Positions 27,296 through 36,581 of a DNA stretch of 64,000 bases are shown in pieces. Within the stretch, counting starts at the first letter, position 1. Each line of letters starts with the position of its first letter. The notes beneath the pieces are model-generated. The model was given only the letters and a program-made list of their open reading frames with translations. It was not told the origin of the DNA and ran no database searches. Origin of the DNA: Legionella moravica DSM 19234 (GTDB lineage Bacteria; Pseudomonadota; Gammaproteobacteria; Legionellales; Legionellaceae); NCBI RefSeq assembly GCF_000423305.1, contig NZ_AUHS01000024.1, positions 1 through 64,000 of the forward strand, written 5' to 3'. A program made the translations under genes and the position numbers.

Positions 27296-28571
27296 CCAAC
27301 TCCAAGCTGTAGAGCGATTAGGGGAAATTGACCAATGTGTTGGCTTAAAGCTGGTAGCCAACGGACCACCCCACGCCTTTATTGGCGAGGTCTGTGACCT
27401 GTTAGATCAGAATCAGAAACTGATTTCGAAAGCAGAAGTAGTTGGTTTTGCAGAAGGTAAAGTATACCTGATGCCCTTTGATACGGCCCCAATCCGTATG
27501 GGATATCGAGTGAGAGCAACAGGTAGTTCAGTAACAATTAATGCATCCTCATCTCTGCTTGGGCATGTGGTCGATGCGTTTGCTGCTCCCATCGACCAAC
27601 CGGTTTCATGTTCAGTAACCAAAAACATGTCGACTCACAACAAAAAAATTAATCCCTTTATCCGTAAACCCATTACGGAACGTCTTTTCACAGGAGTTCA
27701 TGCTATAGACAGTTTGCTTCCTCTAGGAAAAGGGCAACGAATCGGTGTGTTTTCCGGCAGTGGTGTTGGCAAAACAACCTTGATGGCTCAGATTGCACAA
27801 CAGAGCACCAGCGACATCAACATTATTGCTTTAATTGGTGAACGCGGAAGAGAAGTGAATGAGTTTATTAACAACCATTTGAGCGAGTCCAACCTGAATA
27901 AAACAATTCTGGTAGTCGCCTGCAGTGATGAACCCGCATTGATAAGGCGTCAGGCAGCATATACCGCAACAGCCCTTGCGGAATATTTTTGCCAACAGGG
28001 AAAAAATGTCCTGTTATTTATGGATTCAATTACTCGCTTTGCCATGGCACAAAGAGAAATTGGCTTAAGTTTGGGAGAGCCTCCAACTGCTCGTGGTTAT
28101 ACACCAAGTGTTTTTTCGATGTTGCCAGGATTAATAGAACGAACAGGCAACTTTCAGAATCAAGGAAGTATCAGTGCCCTATACACCGTTCTGGTCGAAG
28201 GTGATGATTTTAACGAACCATTGGCAGATCATATGCGCGCCTTATTGGATGGTCATATCGTTCTCAAACGGGAGTTAGCCCAACGAGGACATTACCCGGC
28301 TATCTCGATACTGCATAGCATTTCACGTTTGGCCAATCAACTCTTGTCAGAGGAGGATCAAAAAGTAGTTAAACACGTGATTTCTACTCTGAGTCTTTAT
28401 CAACAAAACAAGGATCTGATTGAGCTTGGTGCTTACAAACCAGGTACCAACCCCTTATTGGATCACGCAGTTAACCGCATCGACTCTATTAATAAGATAT
28501 TAACCCAGGATGAGGATCATCATTTATCGTTCAGTGAACTCATCCAACGCTTTAAGGAGATTCTGCAATGA
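27279..28571 (+). CDS. fliI: Flagellar-type export ATPase FliI
   Basis: A 430-residue hexameric ATPase of normal length. The Walker A motif is GVFSGSGVGKTTLM and the Walker B region VLLFMDSITRFAMAQREIGL; ERGREVNEF and GYTPSVFSMLPGLIERTG are family signatures. All catalytic motifs are intact, so export should be energised. GGGAGG lies four bases before the chosen ATG, and the gene overlaps fliH by 17 bp. Confidence 0.97.
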   Translation: MHSWINQLQAVERLGEIDQCVGLKLVANGPPHAFIGEVCDLLDQNQKLISKAEVVGFAEGKVYLMPFDTAPIRMGYRVRATGSSVTINASSSLLGHVVDAFAAPIDQPVSCSVTKNMSTHNKKINPFIRKPITERLFTGVHAIDSLLPLGKGQRIGVFSGSGVGKTTLMAQIAQQSTSDINIIALIGERGREVNEFINNHLSESNLNKTILVVACSDEPALIRRQAAYTATALAEYFCQQGKNVLLFMDSITRFAMAQREIGLSLGEPPTARGYTPSVFSMLPGLIERTGNFQNQGSISALYTVLVEGDDFNEPLADHMRALLDGHIVLKRELAQRGHYPAISILHSISRLANQLLSEEDQKVVKHVISTLSLYQQNKDLIELGAYKPGTNPLLDHAVNRIDSINKILTQDEDHHLSFSELIQRFKEILQ

Positions 28572-28984
28572 GTCAAACTCTAACGGCTCTAATGACCCGA
28601 TTAACCTGGCAAAATAATGAGCTAAGCATCCATCTGCAGGCGGCAGAAGATGAATCGCGAATCGTGATGCAACAAATCCTGGAGTTGGAACACACCATAA
28701 ATCAATCGTGCATTACATCCATGAGCATCAATCCAGAGTTGGAAATCAATAAATTAAATTTTCTTACCCAGCAACAAGAAAAGAAAGACGAATTAGTAAT
28801 GATTTTAAAAAATCATCAAGCCCTGGAGGCCAAGCTAAAGGATAAATTGCTCCGCATCAAAACAGAAATCAAAATGCTGGAGCAATACATGGAGCGAGAA
28901 CAAGATGCTAGCAGACAGCACCAAATAAAATCACAGGAAGGCGCTCTTGAAGAATGGGTGCTTCAAAACAGGAAGTCCGTATGA
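28568..28984 (+). CDS. fliJ: Export stalk protein FliJ
   Basis: A 138-residue, almost wholly coiled-coil protein following fliI with a 4-bp overlap. Size and position match FliJ (147 in E. coli), the central stalk of the FliI hexamer that contacts FlhA. Sequence conservation in this family is always low, so the call rests on position, length and heptads. Confidence 0.8.
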   Translation: MSQTLTALMTRLTWQNNELSIHLQAAEDESRIVMQQILELEHTINQSCITSMSINPELEINKLNFLTQQQEKKDELVMILKNHQALEAKLKDKLLRIKTEIKMLEQYMEREQDASRQHQIKSQEGALEEWVLQNRKSV

Positions 28985-29640
28985 AAATAAGTAATGACTC
29001 AGTATTAACATGGAATCAAAACGTTCAGAAGAATCAAACGACTGAGTCTGGTTTTGACGATTGGTTAAAAACTCCAACCAAACAAAACAGTGGAGATGAG
29101 TTTTATTGGCAACATCAAAGTCAATTGCAGCAGTCCTGTTTAAAGTTTGAAAATCATTCGGAGCACGTGCAACATGAAGAAACGAGTCTAAAAACCAGTG
29201 AAATAGACAATGTAATCGCCACACTCTATTCAGCCCCTAATAATGTTGATGCTCCGATGCAGTCAACGATGGATCACTCTAAACCGTCCGCCCTTCATCT
29301 TCCTAGACTGCAATCTACAGAATTCATGAGAACCATAGCTGCCCTGGAGCAGAATTGTTCACAAACGCTTGCTCCAGAACCTAATTCTTATTCAGGCAGA
29401 TCAGCACCAGATAAAAGTACATCGGAACAACCCAATTCAGTTGACTACACAACCCATAACACAGGTCAATTTAAAAATTATCACCTTTACATTCAAAACG
29501 ATCAGGTTGAGTTATCTCTACATGCCGAAGATCTGAATAAAGAGGAACAATTGGAACTGAAACAGATGATAAAGCTCAATTTAAAAAATAAAGGTCTTTC
29601 TTTAAAACAGTTACTGATTAATGGAGTACAACATGACTGA
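28981..29640 (+). CDS. fliK: Short FliK-like hook-length protein
   Basis: A 219-residue protein after fliJ. The first ~150 residues are polar and disordered-looking. The last ~50 (FKNYHLYIQNDQVELSLHAE and GLSLKQLLING) resemble the FliK C-terminal Flg_hook domain that contacts FlhB. It is much shorter than E. coli FliK (375), which predicts a shorter ruler and, if it acts as a ruler, a short hook. It overlaps fliJ by 4 bp and flgD by 8 bp. Confidence 0.7.
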   Translation: MKISNDSVLTWNQNVQKNQTTESGFDDWLKTPTKQNSGDEFYWQHQSQLQQSCLKFENHSEHVQHEETSLKTSEIDNVIATLYSAPNNVDAPMQSTMDHSKPSALHLPRLQSTEFMRTIAALEQNCSQTLAPEPNSYSGRSAPDKSTSEQPNSVDYTTHNTGQFKNYHLYIQNDQVELSLHAEDLNKEEQLELKQMIKLNLKNKGLSLKQLLINGVQHD

Positions 29641-30007
29641 ACCCGTGAGTGCCTCCGGAGTGAGCCAGGCAGATTACCTAAAACTCTTCATGCAGGAATT
29701 AACCTATCAGGATCCATTAAAGCCGGTTGATAACCGTGAGTTTATGGCTCAAATGGCACAATTCTCAGCCTTACAGGAAGCAAGAACAACCAATGATCAT
29801 TTAACTCAACTACTGGGTATGACCAGTGGAACCCAAAGTCTCGGTTTATTAGGTAAAAAAGTACGAGTAAAGGACATTGAAGGTGAGGGTCAAGTCACCA
29901 AAATCGAATTTATTAAGGACTCACCTCCTCTGGTCACTGTAGCCATGAGTAACGGGGACATTCCCAAAATCGAACTGGGCCAAATAACTGAAGTCAGGGA
30001 GCGATAA
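29633..30007 (+). CDS. flgD: Minimal hook-cap protein FlgD
   Basis: A 124-residue FlgD. The signature DYLKLFMQELTYQDPLKPVD followed by NREFMAQMAQFSALQEA is perfect. Compared with about 230 residues in E. coli, most of the C-terminal Tudor/FnIII-like region is gone, leaving a short beta-rich end. Start chosen at MTEPVS in the overlap with fliK. Confidence 0.92.
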   Translation: MTEPVSASGVSQADYLKLFMQELTYQDPLKPVDNREFMAQMAQFSALQEARTTNDHLTQLLGMTSGTQSLGLLGKKVRVKDIEGEGQVTKIEFIKDSPPLVTVAMSNGDIPKIELGQITEVRER

Positions 30008-31281
30008 TGAGCAACACGTACTATACAAGTTTGTCCGGTATGATTGCCGCCAGCTATGGCTTACAAAATACATCCAACAATGTCGCAAACATGCAAAGTC
30101 CGGGGTTTAAACGCAATGATGTTTTTTATTCCTCTTTAGGTAATGGCAATGGTGAAGAAGGACTGGGATCAGGAGTCTGTGTTGGCGGGCATGGAACCAA
30201 TTTTAGCGCTGGAAATTATCTCGAAACAAGTAATCCTTCTGATTTAGCCATAATTGGGCAAGGTTTTTTCGTCCTCAGGCTTAAAAGCGGTGAGCTGCGT
30301 TATACTCGTGATGGTGAATTTGAATTCAACAACGATGGCATCTTAATCGACAAACACAGTGGTGGTGAAGTCCAGGGATATAATAATGCCGGTAACCTGG
30401 TACCCATTCATGGTAAAGGGCCAAAAAATTCTGAAGGCAAAGCCAGCCATGAAATTTTTTTAAAAGGACAATTCATCTTACTGGAAAAAACAGAGACCGA
30501 ACAAAAAAATGATCCCAGTCCACTTAAAAACAATTATAAAAATATTACCTTTTCCATTGCGAAAATTTATGACAAACAGGGTAAGGCACATCAAGTACAA
30601 CTCGAGTTCGAATCGACTCGTGTGCCCGTTAACCAAAGTACTGGCGCAATAGATGATAAGGGTACAAGCTGGGATTTAGTCAGAGTGACCTACGATGATG
30701 CAGATATTGATCTTGGTTTAAGTAATCAAAAAATCATCTTCAATGGCCTTTCTCAGGGAGCCAATCTCGAAAACGGTTCCATTCAATTTAAAATCAATGG
30801 CGATCAAGAGATAAAACTGCAATTTGGCAGTTACAAAGATGGTTCTGATAGCTCTGTTCAACTCAAGGAATCAAAACTAAATCCCGAAGGCACTAAAATT
30901 GAAGCCTATCAAAACGATGGATACGGTGAAGGAAAACAAATCAGTTTTTCATTTGATGAAAACGGACAGATTTCCTATCACTACGATAATGGTCAAGCCA
31001 TCCAGGGCATATATGTTGGCCTGGCTCGTTTTGATGATTTGGAACACACGCTGGTTCAGACCCATGACAACTTGTTTCAAGTAAAAAATGATCGAGGAAC
31101 CCATTTAGGCCGCGCGAATAAAAACGGATTTGGCAGCATTAAAGCGAAACAACTGGAATCGTCCAATGTCGACTCCACAACTGAATTTGCCAATATCGTC
31201 ATTTTACAACGCATGTTTCAAGCCTGTTCTCAAATCATGGATATCGATAAACAACTGCTAGAGGAGCTGGAGTCACGATGA
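30007..31281 (+). CDS. flgE: Hook protein FlgE
   Basis: A 424-residue hook protein (E. coli 402). The N-terminus SLSGMIAASYGLQNTSNNVANM with SPGFKR and the C-terminus SSNVDSTTEFANIVILQRMF are the terminal hook helices; the middle is a large variable domain. A hook, or a short hook-like tube, is thus encoded although no filament genes are. It overlaps both neighbours. Confidence 0.94.
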   Translation: MSNTYYTSLSGMIAASYGLQNTSNNVANMQSPGFKRNDVFYSSLGNGNGEEGLGSGVCVGGHGTNFSAGNYLETSNPSDLAIIGQGFFVLRLKSGELRYTRDGEFEFNNDGILIDKHSGGEVQGYNNAGNLVPIHGKGPKNSEGKASHEIFLKGQFILLEKTETEQKNDPSPLKNNYKNITFSIAKIYDKQGKAHQVQLEFESTRVPVNQSTGAIDDKGTSWDLVRVTYDDADIDLGLSNQKIIFNGLSQGANLENGSIQFKINGDQEIKLQFGSYKDGSDSSVQLKESKLNPEGTKIEAYQNDGYGEGKQISFSFDENGQISYHYDNGQAIQGIYVGLARFDDLEHTLVQTHDNLFQVKNDRGTHLGRANKNGFGSIKAKQLESSNVDSTTEFANIVILQRMFQACSQIMDIDKQLLEELESR

Positions 31282-31988
31282 CGAAACCCTTTCGATTAAT
31301 TAATTCATTTGAGCTTCAGGAACTTTCCCGACAGTTACTTGGCGTAATAAACGATTGGAACACTCGGTACAGTCTGAATCCGGTGACTATGGAGCTTCAT
31401 TTACCGCCCAAAGAGTGCTCACCCTTTGAGGGCTATTTGATTCAAGACAATGCGAGCACTTTGGCTTGTATTGACGTTCATTATTTGAGCACTTTAAATC
31501 AGGCTTTATTTGGTAAAGACAGCCCTTGTTTTAATTCAGTAAGTGAAGAACTGTTTTCCGTTCTAATCCAACAAATCCTGAAAGTAGATGCATGCACCGT
31601 GGATACTAAAACCTGCTCGGTTAATAAGTGGTTTTACCGAGGCTCAACAAGCTTGTTGCTCCGATTAACCTGTAATGCAAACCAATTTACCCTGGTTCTT
31701 CATCCTGACTGGGTTTATCAGATCCTTCCAAAATGGAACAGCAGAAGCACTAAGCCCATTGCCCTCGAAGAAGCATTATCGGATCAACAAATAAAGTTCA
31801 CTCTTGAGTTAGATCCCATTACCCTGCCATTGCATCAACTCATGAGCTTATCATCGGGAGATGTCATTGCAACAGATCATCCTACCTGCACGCCGGTGTC
31901 GTTAACACACAATCATCAATTGATTGCCCGTGCAGAATTGGGCAAATCCGCAGAATATAAATCAATAAGTTTAAAAGGAGCATCATGA
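31278..31988 (+). CDS. fliM: Short FliM/SctQ-like C-ring protein
   Basis: A 236-residue protein preceding fliN. Only the C-terminal ~75 residues look like a SpoA domain (LELDPITLPLHQLMSLSSGD). E. coli FliM has 334 residues with an N-terminal CheY-binding peptide and a CheC-like middle domain with a GGxG motif; neither is visible here. The build is closer to injectisome SctQ. It should be part of a cytosolic sorting platform but could not receive CheY-P. Confidence 0.75.
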   Translation: MTKPFRLINSFELQELSRQLLGVINDWNTRYSLNPVTMELHLPPKECSPFEGYLIQDNASTLACIDVHYLSTLNQALFGKDSPCFNSVSEELFSVLIQQILKVDACTVDTKTCSVNKWFYRGSTSLLLRLTCNANQFTLVLHPDWVYQILPKWNSRSTKPIALEEALSDQQIKFTLELDPITLPLHQLMSLSSGDVIATDHPTCTPVSLTHNHQLIARAELGKSAEYKSISLKGAS

Positions 31989-32287
31989 ATACAACGGTTA
32001 AAAAAGTAGTACTGGCGGAACACCATCCTCAACCAGAAACTCAAGCAATACATCACAATTATCTGGGGCTGATAGAACATGTTGAAGTTCAATGCACCAT
32101 CCGAATCGGCACTCTCAAATTAACAATAGCCCAATTAAAAGAACTGAAATCCGGCCAGATAGTCCATTTAGAGCAAAAAACCAACGAGCCAGTCGAGGTG
32201 CTTGTTAATGATAAAGTCATTGCTAAAGGCGAGCTAATGAGCCATGAAGACAAATTCGCTGTCCAGATTACAGAGGTGCTGTGTTGA
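31985..32287 (+). CDS. fliN: C-ring protein FliN
   Basis: A 100-residue SpoA-domain protein (E. coli FliN 137). The stretch IEHVEVQCTIRIGTLKLTIA and LKSGQIVHLEQKTNEPVEV are typical. It forms the base of the C-ring and docks FliH-FliI. Overlaps of 4 bp and 1 bp with its neighbours. Confidence 0.9.
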   Translation: MNTTVKKVVLAEHHPQPETQAIHHNYLGLIEHVEVQCTIRIGTLKLTIAQLKELKSGQIVHLEQKTNEPVEVLVNDKVIAKGELMSHEDKFAVQITEVLC

Positions 32288-32610
32288 TGAAACGATTGTT
32301 CGTGTTTCTATTCATTTCCTGGATGCATCCTGTATCAGCAAACCAGACACTGAACTTTAAAAAGGAGCTGGTAACGAACACGCATTGGTCTCCTTATGTG
32401 GTGGTGCTTTTTGTGTTGATCGCGGTTTTGATAACTCTGGTGCACTATTCAAAAAAATCAAAAAGTACGAGTTCCCAATGCAAAGTCATTGAACAATTAT
32501 CGGTATTCAACAAAACCAAAGTTTTTATTATAGATTATCAAGGGAAACAGTTTTTATTGGCAGATAATCAAAACGCTTTGACTATTCTTCCCTTGCAGGA
32601 CATTGAATGA
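32287..32610 (+). CDS. fliO: Export gate assembly factor FliO
   Basis: A 107-residue protein with a signal/anchor region, one clear membrane helix (about 40-62) and a small cytosolic beta domain (VIEQLSVFNKTKVFIIDYQG, FLLADN). This is the FliO layout; FliO helps assemble FliP. The ATG overlaps the fliN stop as TGATG. In-frame GTG and TTG codons two and one codons earlier are possible starts. Confidence 0.82.
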   Translation: MKRLFVFLFISWMHPVSANQTLNFKKELVTNTHWSPYVVVLFVLIAVLITLVHYSKKSKSTSSQCKVIEQLSVFNKTKVFIIDYQGKQFLLADNQNALTILPLQDIE

Positions 32611-32614
32611 CATC

Positions 32615-33436
32615 ATGAAAAATCACTCACAACCCAGTATTGGGGAAACATCCCCTTCCAGGCTAAACGTTCGTTCTGAGAGCATCCCAAAGTCAAATGC
32701 AGCCAGAGGATTCGTTCTCATCGTTTCTCTTCTATTATTGTTCGTTCCAATAAATAGCGCTTTGGCAAATACTCAATTAGGTCCCATTCAATTCGATCAC
32801 GATAATCTATCTCCTGCCTTGCAAGCATTCGCGCTTCTGACTGTCTTAAGCCTCGCACCCAGCATTCTCATTATGCTCTCTTCATTTACTCGAATTGTCG
32901 TTGTTTTATCGATGCTGCGCAACGCCCTAGGATTGCAACAAACGCCCCCCAACACGGTCATTATCAGCCTGTCCCTGTTTTTAACTCTGTTCACCATGAT
33001 GCCCGTAGCCAAAACAATTTATACCGAGGCCTACCAACCCTATGAGGCAAAACAGATCGATACCAAAACTGCACTGAGCAGTGCGGCCAAACCTTTAAAA
33101 CAATTTATGATTAAACAGACCAGAGAAAAAGACATGCAGGTTATTTTGCAACTGGCAAAGGAACCCTTACCCGATTCAGCAGATGAAATCAAACTGTATC
33201 ATCTGATTCCGGCCTTCATATTAAGCGAATTACAAACAGCTTTTCAAATAGGTTTTATGATTTTTCTGCCATTTTTACTTGTTGATTTAATTGTATCCGG
33301 TATTCTTATGACCATGGGCATGATGATGATGCCGCCTATGAGTATCTCCTTGCCAATAAAAATTTTACTGTTCATTCTCATCGATGGTTGGGACTTAATC
33401 ACTCAGGCTTTAGTGGGTAGTTTTACAGGATATTAG
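32615..33436 (+). CDS. fliP: Flagellar-type export gate protein FliP
   Basis: A 273-residue gate subunit. A cleavable signal (LLFVPINSALA), then FliP signatures: LAPSILIMLSSFTRIVVVLS, LRNALGLQQTPPN, and ELQTAFQIGFMIFLPFLLVD, ending MTMGMMMMPPMSISLP. Fully conserved. Separation of fliP at the operon end from fliQR at its start is unusual, since fliPQR are normally adjacent. Confidence 0.96.
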   Translation: MKNHSQPSIGETSPSRLNVRSESIPKSNAARGFVLIVSLLLLFVPINSALANTQLGPIQFDHDNLSPALQAFALLTVLSLAPSILIMLSSFTRIVVVLSMLRNALGLQQTPPNTVIISLSLFLTLFTMMPVAKTIYTEAYQPYEAKQIDTKTALSSAAKPLKQFMIKQTREKDMQVILQLAKEPLPDSADEIKLYHLIPAFILSELQTAFQIGFMIFLPFLLVDLIVSGILMTMGMMMMPPMSISLPIKILLFILIDGWDLITQALVGSFTGY

Positions 33437-33450
33437 TAAGGATAATCACG

Positions 33451-36444
33451 ATGAATAAAGAGAGAATACAGGCTCTAATTAATTCTGATTTGGACGAATC
33501 GGAAATAGCAAAGGAATTAATAAATTGGTTTATCATCGAGCCTGATTTGATTCATTCACGTTATATATTGGATAGAACAGTCTTCCATCTATTAGTCATT
33601 AAAAATAAACCACTGGTTCTGAACGAGCTATTAGAAGATACTTCCTGGAACATACTACAGACTAAGCCCTGGCTTGAAATTGCGGCCACCCCTGACAGAA
33701 ATGGCTTTACTCTATTCCATTACACGGCACAAAGTGATGAAATTGCCAGTGCAACAATGGATGTCCTGTTTAAATTTTTACCCAAGCATGTTAATGTTCC
33801 AAATAATCTGGGTAACACCCCTCTGCATGAAGCAGTAATAGCGCAAAAGCTATGGGCAGTAAAAAAGCTGGTAGACAACAAATGCGACCGATCCGTAAAA
33901 AATAATCATAAAAAAACTGCCCTTGAACTGCCAGAAATCAACCCGAAATTACGATTGGCTCTTTTGGCTATTGATCTGAGTAAATTAAAATCCCTGGATC
34001 TAAGATTTCGATCTCCAGCTTCAAGCCATGGAGAGGCAAGCCCGTCAAGCCTGGGCAGCTTACGTGAATCCTGTCCATTGCTTTCAACCGGACGTTCCTC
34101 TGATGCGTCGTCATCGACATCAAGAAGTATTGAACCCTTACATTCATCATTAAGATATTCAGACCAGGGAATGTCAGAATCCGATACTTCTGATTTCGAT
34201 CTTGATCACGAAGCAGAAGTAGATGGAATTGAGGTTATTGGGAATAAAAAAGTTTTTCAACTCTTAAAAAATCTGGTGATTAACTATCAAACCAATAAAC
34301 GTTCCGTCATCTCTGCATCATTACTCTATGAATTCAATGAACTCTGCACGAAGAGTTTATTGTCCGATGACTTTGTGCTCAGTCAAGAACCATTTTTTCA
34401 AAATCCAGAAAACAGTGAACTAATCCATAACATAATCAGCGGGATGTATCTTCGTGTTGATGCACTGTACTCTCGTATTCAAAATAAAACATCTACATTA
34501 AACAATGACTTTCTTTACATGCTTGCACCACATATTTCAATTGCCGACTCGAATCCACTGTGTCCACCTGAATTTAACTCAGAGACAAAAGAAAGCCAGG
34601 CATTGGAAAACTTATGGCTACTTACTGCATGCCAAACATCTCACACCTCAACACGAAAATTTGATTTTACGATGATAACTCATCGTGCTATTGGGATCCT
34701 CAGTTCACTTTCTCTACTTCAGCTATTAATTCATTTAAGGTCGTTATATCCCTATTTTGATAAAGACCAGAAAATAGTAGCAAACTTCATAGTAACGCAA
34801 TTGATTTATTACAAAGCAATTGACGCGGTGAAACCAAAAACAAAAACGGCGATACAACTTCGATTTTTAGCGAAATTAAATACTGATGAAGAGAAGGGCT
34901 TGGGACAACTCGGAGTAGATATCAACAATCATCTCTTTAAAATCAATGACTTATGCTCCACTTACCTCAAACGTCCTTTATTGCGTAATTATTATATTTT
35001 AAACCAGGGTATAAGTTCACCTGATATCATTAAATTTAATCCATCATTTGATACTATAGTAGATCAAGCGCTCTCAAAAACCCGTGCCAAAAGAGATGAA
35101 GAAGTACAAATCATCGCCCATGAACTGAGAATGTTCACCGTTTCTTTTTATCAAAAGGTGTCTATAACAGAGTTTCATAATAAAAACTGGGAAAAAATGG
35201 ATCTCTGTCCTAATAGCGAGAAGGAAGAACATCATTGTGACAGCAATTGTGTCACTGTAGGAAAAAGCACTCTGGCACCTAATATTATTGAATTTACTGA
35301 GAATTTCAACAAATTAAGTAATTACTTCGTCGTAAAAATATTAGATCAGCCCATAAAAAATTTAAAAAACGCACTACAGCTTCTTATTGAAATAGGTCAA
35401 GCGTTATGCCCATTAAATGATGAACAATACCCTGACATCAATCATTTAATGGTAATTAGCAGTATAATTAACAATACCAATATCTCTCGACTCGTCAATT
35501 TTGCTAGAGACTTATCAGCTGAAGATAATGCCTATCTCCAGGAAATTGATACCATAACCTCTGGAACTAAAAATTATTTGATGATGCGCAATGTGTATTC
35601 ACAATTTAGAACGACACTACCGTTCCTGGGATTAATAAAAAGAGATATAACCTTTGCACACGATGGCAATGCCCATTCAGAACCATTAGTGCGCGCTGAG
35701 GCATTTGGTGAACTATTAAAAAACCTGTTGTCTATTAAAATATTAATCAATTTTGAACGAACTCATTTCCGAACTGATTTTCCTGTATTTTTAAAAGCAT
35801 ATCAATGTCTTGATGAGGATAATGTCCTCAGAGCCTCATTAAGAAAAAAACCAAGAAAAAATGATGTCATCCATTGGGAACATTCCATTGAAAATATGAG
35901 TTGTAATTTAAATACGTTGATTAAGGACTATTTATCCAATGATATAATTCCATCAGTTATCACCTCTAAAAAAACATACAAACCCAAACATTTACCCTCA
36001 TTTTTAATAAATTCAATCAAATCACTGATTAAAACATTTAAAAGAGAATTTGACCCAAGTCACCCTGAGCACAATGACAATTTATTCATATTGCTCAGCA
36101 TTTTAAGCAAATTATCGATTGCCATTCCTGAGTTGTTCAGAGTAAATCAATTTTATTACAAGGAAGATGAGTTAACTGTAATGAAAAGTGTTCATTTACT
36201 GCTAGTAAAACTGAATGAATTAAAAAAATCAATACAACCATCAATGCCCTTATTACTGGAACAGAAAGACAAAAAAAATCCTGATGATAACGATACAGAA
36301 TTAGGCAAAACCTCGAAAAAAAGAAGAAGCTCTCATTTTTTACCGGGATACAGCATATTTAAATCAGGAATTGAACGTCAGGATATTGCTGTAGCAGGAT
36401 GCAGTTCTGATGCATGCTCGGCAACAGAACAGGTATTAAAGTGA
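33451..36444 (+). CDS. Large ankyrin-repeat protein at the end of the flagellar-type operon
   Basis: A 997-residue protein. Ankyrin repeats occupy about residues 42-165 (RTVFHLLVIKNKPLVLNELL; NGFTLFHYTAQ; LGNTPLHEAVIAQKLWAVKK; KKTALELPEI). A Ser-rich linker at about 190-240 follows, then ~700 mostly helical residues with a Cys/His cluster (EEHHCDSNC) and a basic end (SKKRRSSHF). No signal peptide or membrane segment. It starts 14 bp after fliP with AAGGA eight bases upstream and no room for a promoter, so it should be co-transcribed with the secretion genes. It looks like a secreted effector; whether it leaves by this machine or by Dot/Icm is unknown. Confidence 0.8.
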   Translation: MNKERIQALINSDLDESEIAKELINWFIIEPDLIHSRYILDRTVFHLLVIKNKPLVLNELLEDTSWNILQTKPWLEIAATPDRNGFTLFHYTAQSDEIASATMDVLFKFLPKHVNVPNNLGNTPLHEAVIAQKLWAVKKLVDNKCDRSVKNNHKKTALELPEINPKLRLALLAIDLSKLKSLDLRFRSPASSHGEASPSSLGSLRESCPLLSTGRSSDASSSTSRSIEPLHSSLRYSDQGMSESDTSDFDLDHEAEVDGIEVIGNKKVFQLLKNLVINYQTNKRSVISASLLYEFNELCTKSLLSDDFVLSQEPFFQNPENSELIHNIISGMYLRVDALYSRIQNKTSTLNNDFLYMLAPHISIADSNPLCPPEFNSETKESQALENLWLLTACQTSHTSTRKFDFTMITHRAIGILSSLSLLQLLIHLRSLYPYFDKDQKIVANFIVTQLIYYKAIDAVKPKTKTAIQLRFLAKLNTDEEKGLGQLGVDINNHLFKINDLCSTYLKRPLLRNYYILNQGISSPDIIKFNPSFDTIVDQALSKTRAKRDEEVQIIAHELRMFTVSFYQKVSITEFHNKNWEKMDLCPNSEKEEHHCDSNCVTVGKSTLAPNIIEFTENFNKLSNYFVVKILDQPIKNLKNALQLLIEIGQALCPLNDEQYPDINHLMVISSIINNTNISRLVNFARDLSAEDNAYLQEIDTITSGTKNYLMMRNVYSQFRTTLPFLGLIKRDITFAHDGNAHSEPLVRAEAFGELLKNLLSIKILINFERTHFRTDFPVFLKAYQCLDEDNVLRASLRKKPRKNDVIHWEHSIENMSCNLNTLIKDYLSNDIIPSVITSKKTYKPKHLPSFLINSIKSLIKTFKREFDPSHPEHNDNLFILLSILSKLSIAIPELFRVNQFYYKEDELTVMKSVHLLLVKLNELKKSIQPSMPLLLEQKDKKNPDDNDTELGKTSKKRRSSHFLPGYSIFKSGIERQDIAVAGCSSDACSATEQVLK

Positions 36445-36451
36445 ACAAATT

Positions 36452-36471
36452 GCAGGCTAGATTAAGCCTGC
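36452..36471 (+). terminator. Hairpin after the operon
   Basis: GCAGGCT and AGCCTGC pair as a 7-bp stem with a 6-nt loop, 8 bp after the ankyrin gene stop. No T tract follows, so it may be a processing or partial terminator structure. Confidence 0.4.
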
Positions 36472-36581
36472 CAGCCAAAAGAATAAAAAACTCTCCCACC
36501 AACCAAACGAATAGAAGCGTACTTTATCGTGTTACCAGGCGCAAAGGTTGGTGGAAAACCAATCATGTCGAGACCATTTAT

